64,000 bases of DNA from Paraescarpia echinospica (lineage: Eukaryota > Annelida > Polychaeta > Sabellida > Siboglinidae), in NCBI GenBank assembly GCA_020002185.1, contig CM034531.1:72383496-72447495 (forward strand). The letters run 5' to 3'. This document shows, piece after piece, positions 50,519 to 64,000 of this stretch (positions are counted from its first letter, which is position 1; each line of letters starts with the position of its first letter). The translations under genes and the position numbers were made by a program. Under the pieces are notes generated by a model, which saw only the letters and a list, made by a program, of their open reading frames with translations, was not told where the DNA came from and searched no databases.

Positions 50519-51427
50519 GAAGTGATGTACATCTTCCCAATATATGTCACACAGAACAGAATGGGACAGAACAAAGTAAAGCACCATCTTATGTCAGGTG
50601 ACCCACTGTCTAATTAATGGCACTGTTGAGAAGAGCTCTTCAATTTCCTCTTTTCATCATCTCGGCTATTTCTAATGTTCCTGCAAATAAACGAAGTTTA
50701 ATTTAGCAACATGTGAAAAATAAATGTTTAATTTGTATGTTTTTAGAGAGTACTATTAATATCAAATGTGCTATTCACATGAAGCAACGCAACTTGATCT
50801 GATATATTATTAGATTTGTCAAAGATATATATTCATGGATAAAAACTTATGTATACTAGAGTGCATATCTGCTTGTCTCCAAAATTCGTGCATCGTAAAA
50901 TTCCGTGGCAACACGGTATTTTAACAAACCTAAAACTTTTACAATGAGTGATGACATGCCAGCCAGGTTCATTAACAATCGTAGCTGTAGTATTAGAAAT
51001 TGTCTGTGAACGTACGAATCTCACATTTTCATGTTTCGGTTCAAATAAATGGGGAAACGGGGATTTTTCAAAAACGGCTGACTGGAATTTGGAAAAGCAA
51101 GACCCATAGACACACAGACCCAATCCGAAATATGCCCCAAATCCCAGATTTAGGCAAAAAAATAACATCCACGACCAGGTTAATTCTCTTGCTATGGTTG
51201 CATATACATATATTTTAGTGTGCATTTTCGTTCACTGCATGTCAAATACTGCGCAATGCAGTTTTACTAACGGGAAAAGCTAGACCCTTGAGGCGTGGCT
51301 AATAGACTGTAGTAGAGGCTCGACACTGACCCAGTCCCAGCTGACACGGACTGCAGCCGTCGCCGGACGTTATAATTCAATTTAATCAAAACGTTGCTCG
51401 GCTGACGGCATTGGGAAGCAGGATAAA
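50519..51427. other. Unique sequence
   Basis: Open frames at 50833-51225 (minus, 130 codons) and 51000-51218 (plus) have no recognised domain. Confidence 0.35.
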
Positions 51428-51507
51428 TAAACAATGCATACGATTCATACACTTATATGTATATTGATAGCTATTTTTTTAAGTGTAGGAAGCGTATGCA
51501 TTGTTTA
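51428..51507. repeat. Hairpin 1 (28-bp arms)
   Basis: The left arm 51428-51455 starts taaacaatgcatacg and the right arm 51480-51507 ends cgtatgcattgttta. They pair over 28 bp with two mismatches. The 24-nt loop contains tatgtatattga and agctattttt, which recur in hairpin 2. Confidence 0.9.
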
Positions 51508-51512
51508 CTTCA

Positions 51513-51658
51513 TGTCAGATTCCGAGGTGAGTTGATTCAAGCAATGGCATTGTAAATAAGCAAGTTATAGACATATGTATATTGACAGCTATTTTTATAT
51601 CTACAAATTGCTTATTTACAATGCCATTGCTTGAATCAACTCACTTTGGAATCTGACA
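51513..51658. repeat. Hairpin 2 (51-bp arms)
   Basis: The left arm 51513-51563 begins tgtcagattccgag and contains gattcaagcaatggcattg. The right arm 51608-51658 is its reverse complement with two mismatches. The 44-nt loop holds the same 23-nt core as hairpin 1 (51574-51596) with one difference (t/c). The arms of the two hairpins are unrelated to each other. Confidence 0.93.
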
Positions 51659-51984
51659 AGTTGACTGTCTGTGTGTGACGTCAAAGGTCTTTGCGTGGTT
51701 CACTGCGCATGCATGAATGTTCATTATACTCGGGCTGCATAATTAATCAACTACGTGGCAGCAAGCTCAAATTGATTCGCGTAAACACAATTATTTATTT
51801 GCTTTTTGCGCAGATAACACCCAAGTTATGCATAAACATGCAAGACATAAATAGCAGAGAAAGTACATTTGGGAAACGATCACGTTTTGATACAGTATAT
51901 CTCGAATGTATATTCGCTTACAAAGAATCGCTGTAAGAGACAATGACTCATCATGGTATTTATCAATACAGACTGCAAAAAACA
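51659..51984. other. Unique sequence
   Basis: No recognised feature. Confidence 0.35.
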
Positions 51985-53210
<1,226 letters not shown>

Positions 53211-53403
53211 GATAAGAATTCAAGGAAGACAGAGATACAAATGGACATACACGTATATAGATAGAAAACTTCGAAGTCAACATCCACACAGGATGGAGGA
53301 ACAGATCGTTGACCTCACAGACGTAGGCAGACACATATCGCTTGGCTGCGTTCTATTTCAACTGCTAGGTGGAGCCACTGAACGTATTCTCTTTGGTGTA
53401 TTG
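53211..53403. other. Unique sequence
   Basis: Short spacer between repeats. No feature. Confidence 0.35.
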
Positions 53404-53480
53404 GCATGTGTTGGTGTTGGTGTTGGTGTTGGTGTTGGTGTTGGTGTTGGTGTTGGTGTTGGTGTTGGTGTTGGTGTGTT
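53404..53480. repeat. GGTGTT hexamer repeat, about 12 copies
   Basis: Perfect ttggtg hexamers from tgtgttggtg to ggtgtgttaacc. Confidence 0.97.
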
Positions 53481-55499
53481 AACCAGTTGTATATAAAACG
53501 TACATATGACCATCAATATAAAACATAACATTTATATCAAAAACACTCTGGTTTTACTACCCGAAAGTGGTTCCGTATTGTTCTGATTTTAACTTTTTAT
53601 CTACAACATCATGTCTAAGCGCCGCCCATTACGGCCGTTCATTTTCCAATAAAAGTGTTCGTATTTCCAACGGGAATACTGTGTGTTTACCTATTAAAAC
53701 CTTTTATATTTGACTTATACGTGTTCCATGTTTTTTAGTAACTGCGATCGCGTAGCTATATTATTTAACAAAAAAATGTATTTTTTTGTGTTATGAATGT
53801 GAACAATCCTTCACCATTATCTCTTACGTGGCGTTACTTCCAATAGGTGGCACACCTGTTGGTTTGGGGTTGACTTGACCGCAGGCCACGTGCAACGACC
53901 TTAGTACAACGGCGAGTACGTGGGCTCTAGCGCGCCACCTGGAGTGCCTTCAGTTAGTATATCAGCCATAAGGTCAGGCATTTTGTCTCTCGCTGCATGA
54001 CGTCCGTCCGTCTGGCTCGAACTGACCAGTAGAGACTCCTTGATGTCTTCTGGTCACCAGTTGGACAGTCGCTATCCTCCGGGAAATTATTACTCGAGCA
54101 GAACAATTCGCTTCGTGGTCTAATTTAATGATGGCGGTTACTATACTGTGCACATCTTTCCCTGTGTAAATACCGAATGCTATTGCGACGAAAATAAGTC
54201 GGTGCCAGCATGCACACGTGATAATGTGATTCGCGTTGGTTGTAATACACATTGGTAGGCGGTTTTTAAAGATTCTCACACAATTGATTCATGTTATCAA
54301 CATCATCAGTGATACGAGTGGTTTTGATGTTATCTTTGCAATCTTTTCGCGACGCCAGAGATACCATCTGGCACACTGATAAAGTCTCATGTGACACTTG
54401 TGGTATTTTCTAACAATGTGGCAGGATGTGCGACCAATATCGAATCAAGATTATTGAGAAAAAATGTAATGTGCCGTGGTAGTGACGATATCATAACACA
54501 ATAGTTGGCACATTTCCTCTTCTTCTTTCCTCATCTTCGTCTTACTATTCTGAACCTTCCTCCTCCTCTTGTAATTGTTCTTGTTATCTTCCTTTGTCTT
54601 CTTCGCGTTGATATAGGCAACTATATACAACAAAAGGGCCGAGTAAGGTGAAGTAAGTCCTACGTCTTTAGCCCCTACCAATAGAGCTGTCGCAACCCAC
54701 GTTAACCCATGCGTGGTTTACAGGCAAAGCGATATGCCAGTTCATACGTAATTAGCGAACAAGATCGAACACACACCAAAATCAGCACATTCAACATATA
54801 TGCTTAACCTAACAATGTATCATTGATCTTCCTGGTTTAACGAAGTCTTACTATTATCTAGACAATTACTATAACAAATCAATCGTAGCGTAGGTATTTT
54901 AACAGTGCATTACGCTCAACAATTTCTACTTGTACAACAAAATTTCTAAAAAATGTTAAACCTGGAAAATTACTGTAATATAATTTATAAATTATTATAT
55001 AGGCCTATGTACTTTTAACAGCGCGTTACGTTCAACAATTCATACCGGTACGGCACAATGTTGCGAATTTTCCGGATAATCACTGTAATAAATCAAGTGT
55101 AAATTTTGGCACCGTTTCCGCAATCACGTAATTACGAGTGCGCGTTCCGACACCTTGTAGCAGCAGGCGTTCAATCGAGCACCACCTACACACCCCAATT
55201 TGATCCGTGTTACGTCGAAAGTCTTTCGGCCCTGGCGTTCGTGGTTTCACCGACTGACCCGGTCTGTGACGTCAAACGTTCATAGCTTCCCGATGTCGCG
55301 AATGTATATGAAGTGTTCACTGCCATAGAACGGATAGGGACACCGGATAAACTACACGAGTAACGCAAATTGCGTGGCTTGGAACAATCGTTGAAACGAT
55401 GCGAATAATTGTACGTAATAGATTAGTCTAAAGTTAGACCTGCTGCACTCTTCAGTGCGAACACAGTCTTAACTGCAGTCGTTTAGCGTGTTTCGCCTC
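53481..55499. other. Unassigned sequence
   Basis: One minus frame of 101 codons (54279-53974) has a hydrophobic stretch (RLIFVAIAFGIY) but no recognised family. A short diverged direct repeat (ttttaacagtgcattacg / ttttaacagcgcgttacg) lies at about 54898 and 55013. No gene assigned. Confidence 0.35.
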
Positions 55500-57036
55500 T
55501 CAACTCACGTCTGGCGCCGGAGATGTACCCCTGACCGTTTGGCGCCCTAGATGAACCCTGACCGTCTGGCGCCGGAGATGAACTCCTGACCGTTTGGCGC
55601 CGGAGATGAACCCCTGACCATTTGGTGCCCAAGATAAACCCGTGACCGTCAGGCGCCGGAGATGAATCCCTGACTGTTTGGCGCCCTAGGTGAACCCCTG
55701 ACTGTTTGGCGCCCGAGATGAACCCCTGACCGTTTCGCGCCGGAGATGAACCCCTAACCGTCAGGCGCCGGAGATGAACCCCTGACCGTTTGGTGCCCAA
55801 GATGAACCCGTGACCGTTTGTCGCCGGATATGAACCCCTGACCGTTTGGTGCCCAAGTTGAAGCCCTGACCGTCAGGCGCCGGAGATGAATCCCTGATTG
55901 TTTGGAGCCCGAGATGAACCCTGACCGTTTGGCGCCCTTGGTGAACCCCTGACTGTTTGGCGCGCTAGATGAACCCCTGACCGCCTGGCGCCGGAGATGA
56001 ACCCCTGACCGTTTCGCGCCGGAGATGAACCCCTAACAGTCAGGCGCCGGAGATGAACCCCTGACCGTTTGGTGCCCAAGATGAACCCGTGACCGTTTGT
56101 CGCCGGATATGAACCACTGACCGTTAGGTGCCCAAGTTGAAGCCCTGACCGTCAGGCGCCGGAAATGCATCCCTAACTGTTTGGCGCCCGAGATGAACCC
56201 CTGACCATTTGGCGCCCTTGGTGAACCCCTGACTTTTTGGCGCCCTAAATGAACCCCTGACCATTTGGCGCCGGAGATTAACCCCTGACCGTTTGGCGCC
56301 CTAGATGAACCCCTGACCGTCTGGCGGCCTAGATGAACCCCTGACCGTTTGGCACCCTTAATGAACCAGTGACCATTTGGCGTCCTAGGTGAACCCCTGA
56401 CTGTTTGGCGCCCTAGATGAATCCCTGACCGTCTACCGCCGGAGATGAACCCCTGACCATCTGGCGCGCTAGATGAACCCCTGACCGTTTGGCGTCCTAG
56501 ATGAACCCCTGACTGTTTGGCGCCTTAGATGAATCCCTGACCGTTTCCCGCCGGAGATGATCCCCTGACCGTTTCGCGCCGGAGATGAACCCCTAACCGT
56601 CAGGCGCCGGAGATGAACCCCTGACCGTTTCGCGCCTTAGATGAACCCTGACCGTCTGGCGCCGTATATGATCCCCTGACCGTTTCCCGCCGGAGATGAT
56701 CCCCTGACCGTTTCGCGCCGGAGATGATCCCCTAACCGTCAGGCGCCGGAGATGAACCCTTGACCGTTTGGTGCCCAAGATGAACCCGTGATCGTTTGTC
56801 GCCGGATATGAACCCCTGACCGTTTGGTGTCCAATATGAACCTCAGACCGTCAGGCGCCGGAGATGGACCCCTGACCATTTGGTGCCCTAGATGAACCAC
56901 TGACCGTTTGGCACCCTGGTTACACCCCTAACCGTCTGGCGCCAGAGATGAATCCCTGACCGTTTGGCGCCCTAGATGAACCCCTGACCGTTTGGCGCCA
57001 TATAGATGAACCCCTGACCGTCTGGCGCCGGAGATG
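55500..57036. repeat. Minisatellite, 28-bp unit, about 55 copies
   Basis: The unit reads gcgccggagatgaacccctg then accgtttg. cggaga at 55741 and 55769 gives 28 bp. Main variants are ccggag/cctag/cccaag/cttggt, gtttgg/gtcagg/gtctgg and atgaac/gtgaac. Similar multi-unit blocks return about 279 bp apart (near 55800 and 56079), close to 10 units, so there is higher-order structure. Only short frames open in it. Confidence 0.96.
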
Positions 57037-58002
57037 CAAACTATCTTAGAGGAAACCGTTACTTAGATGAGTCGTTTTTTTTGCCAGTCTTGGCTTCCGC
57101 GAAACGGCGTCTTAGGCGGGTTCGCCTGGTTTCGGCGGTTTGTTCACAATTCACAAATATACCTTGCTTAAGAATCGGATAAATATGTTTTACTGCAGCT
57201 TAGTAGAAAACGTATGTATGCAAACATTGCATCGCAAATATTAATTAGCGTTTCGCTGCGATAAACGCAAAGCTACTGGTGCGCCAAAATATGAAATCGT
57301 TAACCGCATATGAAACGGTGAATCGCAATGTTATTTGGCACGGTAAATGTGCGTTCTTAATTGGTGTTTTGACATTGATTGAAAGACGAAGTTAGGCCAA
57401 TTGTCAGCGTATTCGTTATACTTTTAAATCTTTTGTCAACTTAGCACTGCGTTTGTGAACTCATTTGCGTGTTCGGCTGCTGGGTTACGTATTTATTTAC
57501 TTATACCCATCGTCCCGGCTGCTGAGTGCCATGTTATTATTTTAGATCTCATTACGTCTGCGGTACCATTTATCGTTCAGTTCACCATGGTCTGTTGGTC
57601 TCTAATCTATTTTAAAACTGTACAACTTTCGTGAATTTTATCCAGTTCAACATTCAACAGTGTATGACATATTAAATAGTATAGTATATTGAATATTATA
57701 CACATTGACGTTGGCGGGCATCTTAATAAGCTTCATAAACTGGGCGGCCTGCACACTGACTGTAGCTTATACGGCGTTCTCGGTGCAGCGTCGTCATAGC
57801 GTCCCTTCTTGCAAATACAGGAACAGATTTCCGCGCACCGCCATCGAATATGCGAAAACATAAAATAGAGATTTCTATTGAACATTATTCAGATACGTTG
57901 GACATAACAGTAATTATTTTTACATGCCTTCATTTTTATGTTTGCTGATGCTGTCGTGTATGTTGGTTAGGCCTAGGCTACTTGCCTGACAGAACATCTT
58001 TC
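57037..58002. other. Unique sequence, no gene seen
   Basis: No recognised feature. Confidence 0.4.
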
Positions 58003-58168
58003 CGTTCTACTTTTCTTCTACTTTTACTTCAAGTACATTTGGAAAATAGTTTTATTTTTTACTCAAGTAGGTTTTTAGAAGGTGCTTTTACTTCTACTCA
58101 AGTAGGTCTGAGGTGAATTACTTTTACTTCTTCTCAAGTACAAAATTAAAGTAATTCAGTCACCACTG
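58003..58168 (-). mobile_element. hAT-like MITE end with subterminal repeats
   Basis: On the minus strand it begins at 58168 as cagtggtgactgaattac. Inside are repeated words tacttgagtagaagtaaaag, acttgagaagaagtaaaag and acttgaagtaaaag. Repeated ctcaagtag/acttgagta words with a cagtggtg start are known from non-autonomous DNA elements in many animals. The other end was not located. Confidence 0.6.
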
Positions 58169-59867
58169 CCTAGAATGTTCAAAGTTTACATTATTATTAT
58201 CATAATGATTACTATAATTTATTATTTGGGTATGGCTATGATTACCATAATAATAACAATAAAATGTATTATTATATAATTATTATTATTAATAGTAGTA
58301 GTTTTATTATTATTATCATTTGTATTAGTATGTATTATTTTCAATATGTTTTATTATCGTCATCATTTCCTTTGTTATCGTAACAAATTATGTTATTATT
58401 ATTATTATTAATATTAATAGTAGCAGTAGTAGTATTTATTGAATTATTATTACAAATACTTTAATCATTCGCATAACTCTTATGTGTTCTTTTTATTATT
58501 GTAAAATACGGAAAGGTGACAACATCTCGTAATATCCTAGTTCAGTCTACCTGTTTACCGTCTACTACAGTTTATCGACGAAATGTTGGCCTCGCGAATA
58601 GTGTCAATGTGTTTCAACATGTACTTGGAATGTATTTGCTTCATCACATGAATAGTTCACCAACTCTTTCCCACTCGACTGGTGTGTTGTTGTGCACCGG
58701 CCTTGATGGTGTGGACAACTAGGCCAAGGCTCAACGACGCCCATTTACTGCGTACGCCCGCGCTTCGAATGAAAACTATAGTACCGTATTGTTGAAAATT
58801 CATCGAAACGTATCTAGTCATTCGCCTAGAATAACTAGAGTAGTTTTGTTCATGTCCGAAGCCGTATTACCTGGACAGTTTATGCTGTATGCGTGCAGTC
58901 GATTTAATAATAGGATGGACGGTGTTTTAAAGATTATCGACCTAATGTACTTTGGTTGTTAGATCGGGCTACGTTCAAATATGTGAATATGTTTATGATA
59001 TAGTATATAAAAGAAGAAGTATAATAATAATAATAATGTTATTTGAACAAAAAAATAATATACAGCAATATATAATATAAATCATAATCAGTTGATATTA
59101 CACTATATGAATAATTAGTAAACTATAGTGTACACATGGTGGTACGAAAACAATGTCCGGAGACTCCAGTAAGACTGCTTTCACATTCGTTATCGAGGGG
59201 CCACTTTCAACAAGAAATTAACTTAAATACGTTGGTCAAACAAAATGTAAATACACTGTAGAACAACTGGAATAAAGCAAAACAATTGTGCGTAATTGTA
59301 TGTAAATCTTTATTTGTGCAAACGAACATATATCATCATGATATACTAACTAATTATTTAATAGAGTGTTAGATCTATAAGAATACCGTAACAAAACGAA
59401 ACTGAACATGTGGTGCACATGAGTTCCTAATAAATTTAATATATGTATAACACATAGGTATATCAACGGTGCATCATAATAATAAATGTTACATCTAAGG
59501 CAGCAAGTATTATCTGTTTACCAATTATGCAAAAGTAGACGTTTGATTTTGTGAAGTTATAAATGCATTCATTTATACAAGAAAACAAATCAATAAAATC
59601 GAAATACACAAGCTTTTGTCAATAGATAAAGTCGGAATGATCAAGGTGTAGTCCGTTCGAGATACGTGTAGCAGGCCCTGCAGGCAGTAGTGCATTCCGA
59701 GTGTTGTTGCTACCATTAGAGAGCGGAGGGAGAAGACATTTCCTTTGCCTTAGAGGTTGGCTGTTCCGTTACTCGGAATCAGCTACGGGTGAGGGTATTA
59801 GAAGATTTGTATTTAATCAATCTAACGTAGTCTCAATTTGCGGCCAGGAAAGTAGAATCAGACAACT
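58169..59867. other. AT-rich sequence, no gene seen
   Basis: Degenerate ATT/TTA tracts at 58185-58460 and 59015-59040. No domain recognised in short frames. Confidence 0.45.
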
Positions 59868-60035
59868 TCAAAGCAAGGAATTCCAATAAGCAATAAATTT
59901 CAATATTAATTATTTACCAATTTATTTGTTTACATTTCGCAGGCGCAACATTCAAATTACATTGAATTAATAAAATTAATAAATGAGGAACGATCATCGT
60001 ACATTTAAGAAACAATTACTCGTCGTGGCAATTTC
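59868..60035 (+). repeat. Dispersed repeat copy 2
   Basis: Matches 49862-50045: caaagcaaggaattccaata, aggcgcaacattc, aattacattgaattaataaa and attaataaatgaggaacg. Just before it, aggaaagtagaatcagac stands where copy 1 has the edge of the minisatellite (aggaagttgagcagac). Confidence 0.85.
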
Positions 60036-61309
60036 CAATAAAACTATAAATAACAAAAACACAATGTTGTTTAAGTATGTTTTAATATGGGACCTATGTT
60101 TCGGCTTGTTTATATGATGTTTGCTTGTTTGATTAATTACGTAAAAAACGTAATGAATTTGATTACACATCGTGTATTTATATATGACATATATGAACTA
60201 GGTTTATTTCATTTGCTTTGTCTAAATAAGTTTTGGTCGTCTCGTTTTAGAATGGTTTTGCGAAAAATCAAACCTACCCAATACCCAATAAAGTAGACTA
60301 GCTCTCTTGGGCATTGTGTTATTTAGCTTTGGTGAAATCATCGGAGACAGTATTACATTTATATCGAATTGGCTCAGAAGAAATTCAGATAAAAGGGCAT
60401 AAATGGCTGCGCCCCTGCGTACTGCGACAAAAGGTCGCTAACACTTTCGTAAATAACCCGATCTACCAATCAAAGTCAATGCGTCAATGATACTAGAAAA
60501 GGTACAGATTCAAATAAAAACGGCTATATATAATACTACATCCGAATAATACATGCATATCGCCTCTTATTTTACATGTAGAAAACCGCAATGCATCACA
60601 ATATAATGTTATTTAACACAGTACAGGCAGTTTCTCCCACATCTAGGCCCCTTCATAAAATTCGACATCCAATTGTTGTTTTCAAAGAGCACGCAATGGA
60701 CTAGGAACTAAACGAGCATGACGTCTACCCTGGGCTAGTATTGCCTTGTCCGCGGGAGCAGCAGTCTAGACCCATTCCTATTTGACATTCCATTTGAAGT
60801 CTAAGTAAGCTGCACATCTCCACCCGTGTTTGCGCTATGGTGTGTTTTAAACGGAATGTTCGCTATGCCTAACACTTCGTTATCACAACCTTGCTTTCGA
60901 TTTCCTTGAATCACATATCCATATATCGTCCGGCTTTTTGCAACGCCAATGTGAGTATTAGCGACTCGCAGAGAAATGCTGCGTCAACAATTCCAGGAAT
61001 CACTTTATGATTAACATTATTTCTTCAGTCAGCAAACTGTGTTTGCGAACTAAAAACAGCTGAATTAAATAGTTATTTAAAATAATACTCCATCCTGGTT
61101 TATCGTTTGGTCTGGCTCACTCAAGTGTGTAGCGACTGACCGAGCAGTCAAAATGCCGTGATTGACTACCCCGTACTTGATCACGATATCGTCGCTACAC
61201 GATACTATTGTTGTGTCATTCTAGTCAGTGTAGTGTGTATCGCGATGCGATTCTATCATGTACTCTGTATCGCGATACATTTCGTATCGTGAAGTGGCGT
61301 ATCGTTTCA
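60036..61309. other. Unique sequence, no gene seen
   Basis: No recognised feature. Confidence 0.4.
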
Positions 61310-61692
61310 TACATACGCATACATACATACATACATACATACATACATACATACATACATGCGTACATGCGTACATGCGTACATGCGTACATGCGTACAT
61401 GCGTACATGCGTACATACGTACATACGTACATACATACATACATACATACTTACATACGTACATACATACATTCATACGTATATACGTACGTACATACGT
61501 ACGTACATACGTACATACATGCATACATACATGCGCACATGCGCACATGCGCACATACGCACATACGCACATACACCCGCACACGCACACGCAACACCCA
61601 CACCCACATCCACACGCACACGCTCACACACAACACACACGCACACGCACACGCACACGCACACACAAAACACACACACACGCACACGCCAA
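61310..61692. repeat. ACAT / GTACATGC / CACA simple repeats
   Basis: acat tetramers (61315-61360), gcgtacat octamers (61361-61415), mixed acgtacat, then acatgcgc (61530-61555) and cacacgc (61570-61690). Confidence 0.97.
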
Positions 61693-63355
61693 TATCGACA
61701 TATTGTTGTTTGTTCATCTGTCGTCGTGGTCACAAACGTATATTTTATACGTTTGATCACTACTGCCAGCGTTTGTGTGCGCGTTGTGCATGTCGGCACA
61801 GTACGGTAAGGTCGTTATTAGTATTAAGCGTCCGCCAAGAGGGAGACACCGATTAGGCGCCGTGCCAGACGCGGTATTGGCAAACAGCTCTAGGTCAGTC
61901 TCCCACATTAATGGCTCAGTACATACTTCGCCTGTCGTTGGCATGCGATCATCCCAATGCAATGACACGGCGAAAGTGAATGTCGAGATATCACTAGAAG
62001 GTTACACGCATACGAGAAGGTGCACAACTTTGTCACGTAGGGCATTTGCTTCCTCTGAATGAAAGGTGGGCTTGCCGTCCGTACTTTTTCTATGCAACAT
62101 TATTGAAATGTAATAAAACAAAGACACGCATTAAAAGGGAAATAAAAGGCATTTAATTGTGCCTATGTCTCTAAAAGAGTTAATAGAAACTAACTGCAGT
62201 CAAAAATGCTATGTCGAATACTACTAGAAAACCTTGTGATAGAAAACCTGACGTCTGGAAGTCTTACTCTTCCTAGCTCGCCGGTGTAGGACGTTCAATA
62301 CACTCCCCAAGTTTGAAACACTAAAGGGTGCTTTAACAGAAAGACTAAATTAAATTAACATTTTGTTATTTCCAATATGAACTGATTATACTAAAACAGT
62401 ATTGTCCTGCTATCCAAATAAGTTTAACCCTCTCAGCCCCTGTTCAATGCCCCTTTTGGTCACCTTTTTCTGTACGTTTTCGGCACAGTCTGTTGCGACA
62501 CCTATCGACCGATTGTGACGTCACTCAAAGCACCGCCATAAGGCACGCGTGGGCCATTCGCGAAGATCTACCGACAATAACTCAAAACGTAAACGTAACT
62601 CCTGTGCCCACCCTGCTATATTTGTAGATCAGATCAATATATTTACGGTCTTTACGGTGACATCACAAAATATTAATTTCAGGCACACCGTAAACACCAA
62701 TCCACACCACTGCACACAGTGCTAAAGGCCTACACGCGCTCAGTATCTGACAGCCTGGTTGTTTTGTGACATGCAAATGATCATGTTTGAGCGGGCTTGG
62801 TGATGTGAGTTCGCAATCAACACACTTAATATTTGGCAAATTACTTGACGAGAACGTTTGTTTAACGAATACGACGCTTCAAAGACAGTGTCACATTCAT
62901 TTCACTATTTGTTTAAGTTGAAAACATTTCAAATTAAGATCAAAGCACTCTGGTTAGGTGGAAAAAACACACCATTTGAAAACACTTACCCATAATATAT
63001 TTTTACAAAAAATAGATCACATTTTTTTCTTTGTTAAAACAAGTCAATTTGGGGTAGGTTTTGTGTCGTTTTGTGAAAACCGTAACATCGCGTGATGTTG
63101 TTTTTTCCATGATGTGGACCTATCGCTGAAAGCTATACCATACACTTACTAATCAATTATTTGGAGCAGTTCTTCTGTCTCATAATGACCGCACCCAGAC
63201 ATTGTGCCTCAGAATGCACCAATAAAGCGATTAGTCATCGTCAATGTCTGCTAATTTTTGATTTTAAGATTTAACGCCAGCTCATATTTGGAACTGAACC
63301 AAATTACACCGACATAAAGCTGCACGTTTAACTTGTTCCCAGCTGCTTGAGAAGG
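61693..63355. other. Unique sequence, no gene seen
   Basis: A 95-codon plus frame (61775-62062) overlaps a minus frame, with no recognised domain. Confidence 0.35.
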
Positions 63356-63679
63356 TAAGTGCTTATATAGCGCAGTAGCCAATCATTAGGACTGCCCAAA
63401 GAGTTATATGCATTACTCCCTGGCAGAACTGTTCAAGCAAACACCATCTCGACTCTGGGGAGCATTCAGTCACGCCGGATTTACTGCGCGAAGACTGATC
63501 GTTGACAAATATCCATCATTGTCTATAGCCAGGTACTCATTCATACATATGAGTTTACAGTAAGCAACGTGAAGTGAACGAACTTGCCAAAGGTTCGACA
63601 CGGCAGCAAAGGATTCTAACCCTGGTTCTCTGAGTAGAGAGTCCGACGCTCGGTGCACTGCGCCGCGGCGCTCAGAAGT
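63356..63679 (-). mobile_element. tRNA-derived SINE copy 3, full length
   Basis: On the minus strand the head (from 63679) reads gagcgccgcggcgcagtg (A-box region) then gggttagaatcc (B-box region, one base off). The body has gttcacttcacgtt and acctggctatagacaatg, and the tail reads gcgctatataagcac near 63360. Same family as the copies at 26.2 and 26.6 kb. Confidence 0.8.
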
Positions 63680-64000
63680 TTTCTGCAATCTGCATACTAT
63701 ACTTACACGCGGTTGGGTGCTCCAAAGCAAGTTTTATAGAAACATTTATATGTTTGTCCATGACTCTTAAACAAACGCGATGTGCGTTATATGTTTGTGA
63801 CCACACTGTATAAACTAAAATCATAGTAAATGTTAATATAGGTATAATATAACGTACATTATAGCTAAGTATGAAAATAACACCACAGTACAACAAAAGC
63901 ACGTTTTCGTTATAACGTTCACATTTACCGTATAAAATTATTGAAACTGCAAGTAATATGGTGTCTCACGAAATGCCATCCTTCTTAAATACTATACGCG
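63680..64000. other. AT-rich end of window
   Basis: No recognised feature. Frames near 63672-63902 (minus) have no domain. Confidence 0.35.

Noticed and set aside
53974..54279. Membrane receptor exon on the minus strand
   Set aside because: A single hydrophobic stretch with no conserved motif or clear splice sites is not enough.

Overview
This is animal nuclear DNA, most likely from an invertebrate. The evidence is long dinucleotide microsatellites, several clades of decayed non-LTR retrotransposons, a short-LTR Ty3/Gypsy element, tRNA-headed SINEs and hAT-like ends, with no bacterial-style operons, Shine-Dalgarno sites or dense genes. The retroelement families seen (an EN-plus-FADD-RT family, a Mag-like Gypsy, a CR1/Jockey-group element) are widespread in marine invertebrates and fish. 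I cannot place the species: typical octopus SINE sequence is not seen, and a lophotrochozoan or invertebrate deuterostome is only a guess. No host gene could be recognised with confidence.

Layout. 1-10.95 kb: a broken non-LTR retrotransposon (endonuclease at 0.2-1.1 kb, reverse transcriptase at 9.7-10.86 kb) split by an 8.1-kb minisatellite of 67-bp units with higher-order repeats. 11.16-11.46 kb: a foldback element. 14.19-18.11 kb: a nearly full-length CR1/Jockey-group element with ORF1, EN, RT and an ATTC-repeat tail. 21.44-25.88 kb: a complete-length but mutated Ty3/Gypsy element with 149-bp LTRs and a 5-bp target duplication, inserted beside a pogo/Tigger-like HTH remnant, followed by two SINE copies in opposite orientation. 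27.9 kb: a GCT repeat. 30.2-31.2 kb: an antisense non-LTR RT remnant, then a hAT-like end. 34.1-37.0 kb: an inverted duplication of one RT remnant, enclosing another, with an EN remnant outside it. 38.8-39.8 kb: another non-LTR remnant ending in a hairpin. 40.2-41.9 kb: a 31-bp minisatellite. 46.6-46.9 kb: a MITE-like element. 47.4-49.8 kb: two related minisatellites (24/72 bp and 16 bp). 51.4-51.7 kb: two neighbouring hairpins that share a loop sequence. 52.0-53.5 kb: a compound simple-repeat block. 55.5-57.0 kb: a 28-bp minisatellite. 61.3-61.7 kb: a tetranucleotide and CA tract. 63.4-63.7 kb: a third SINE copy.

The recurring theme is tandem-repeat growth in or beside mobile elements. By rough addition, a quarter or more of the window is tandem repeat. 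Nearly all the longest open frames here are read-throughs of such repeats and should not be treated as proteins. No mobile element seen here has intact coding capacity, so any mobility would need help from copies elsewhere.
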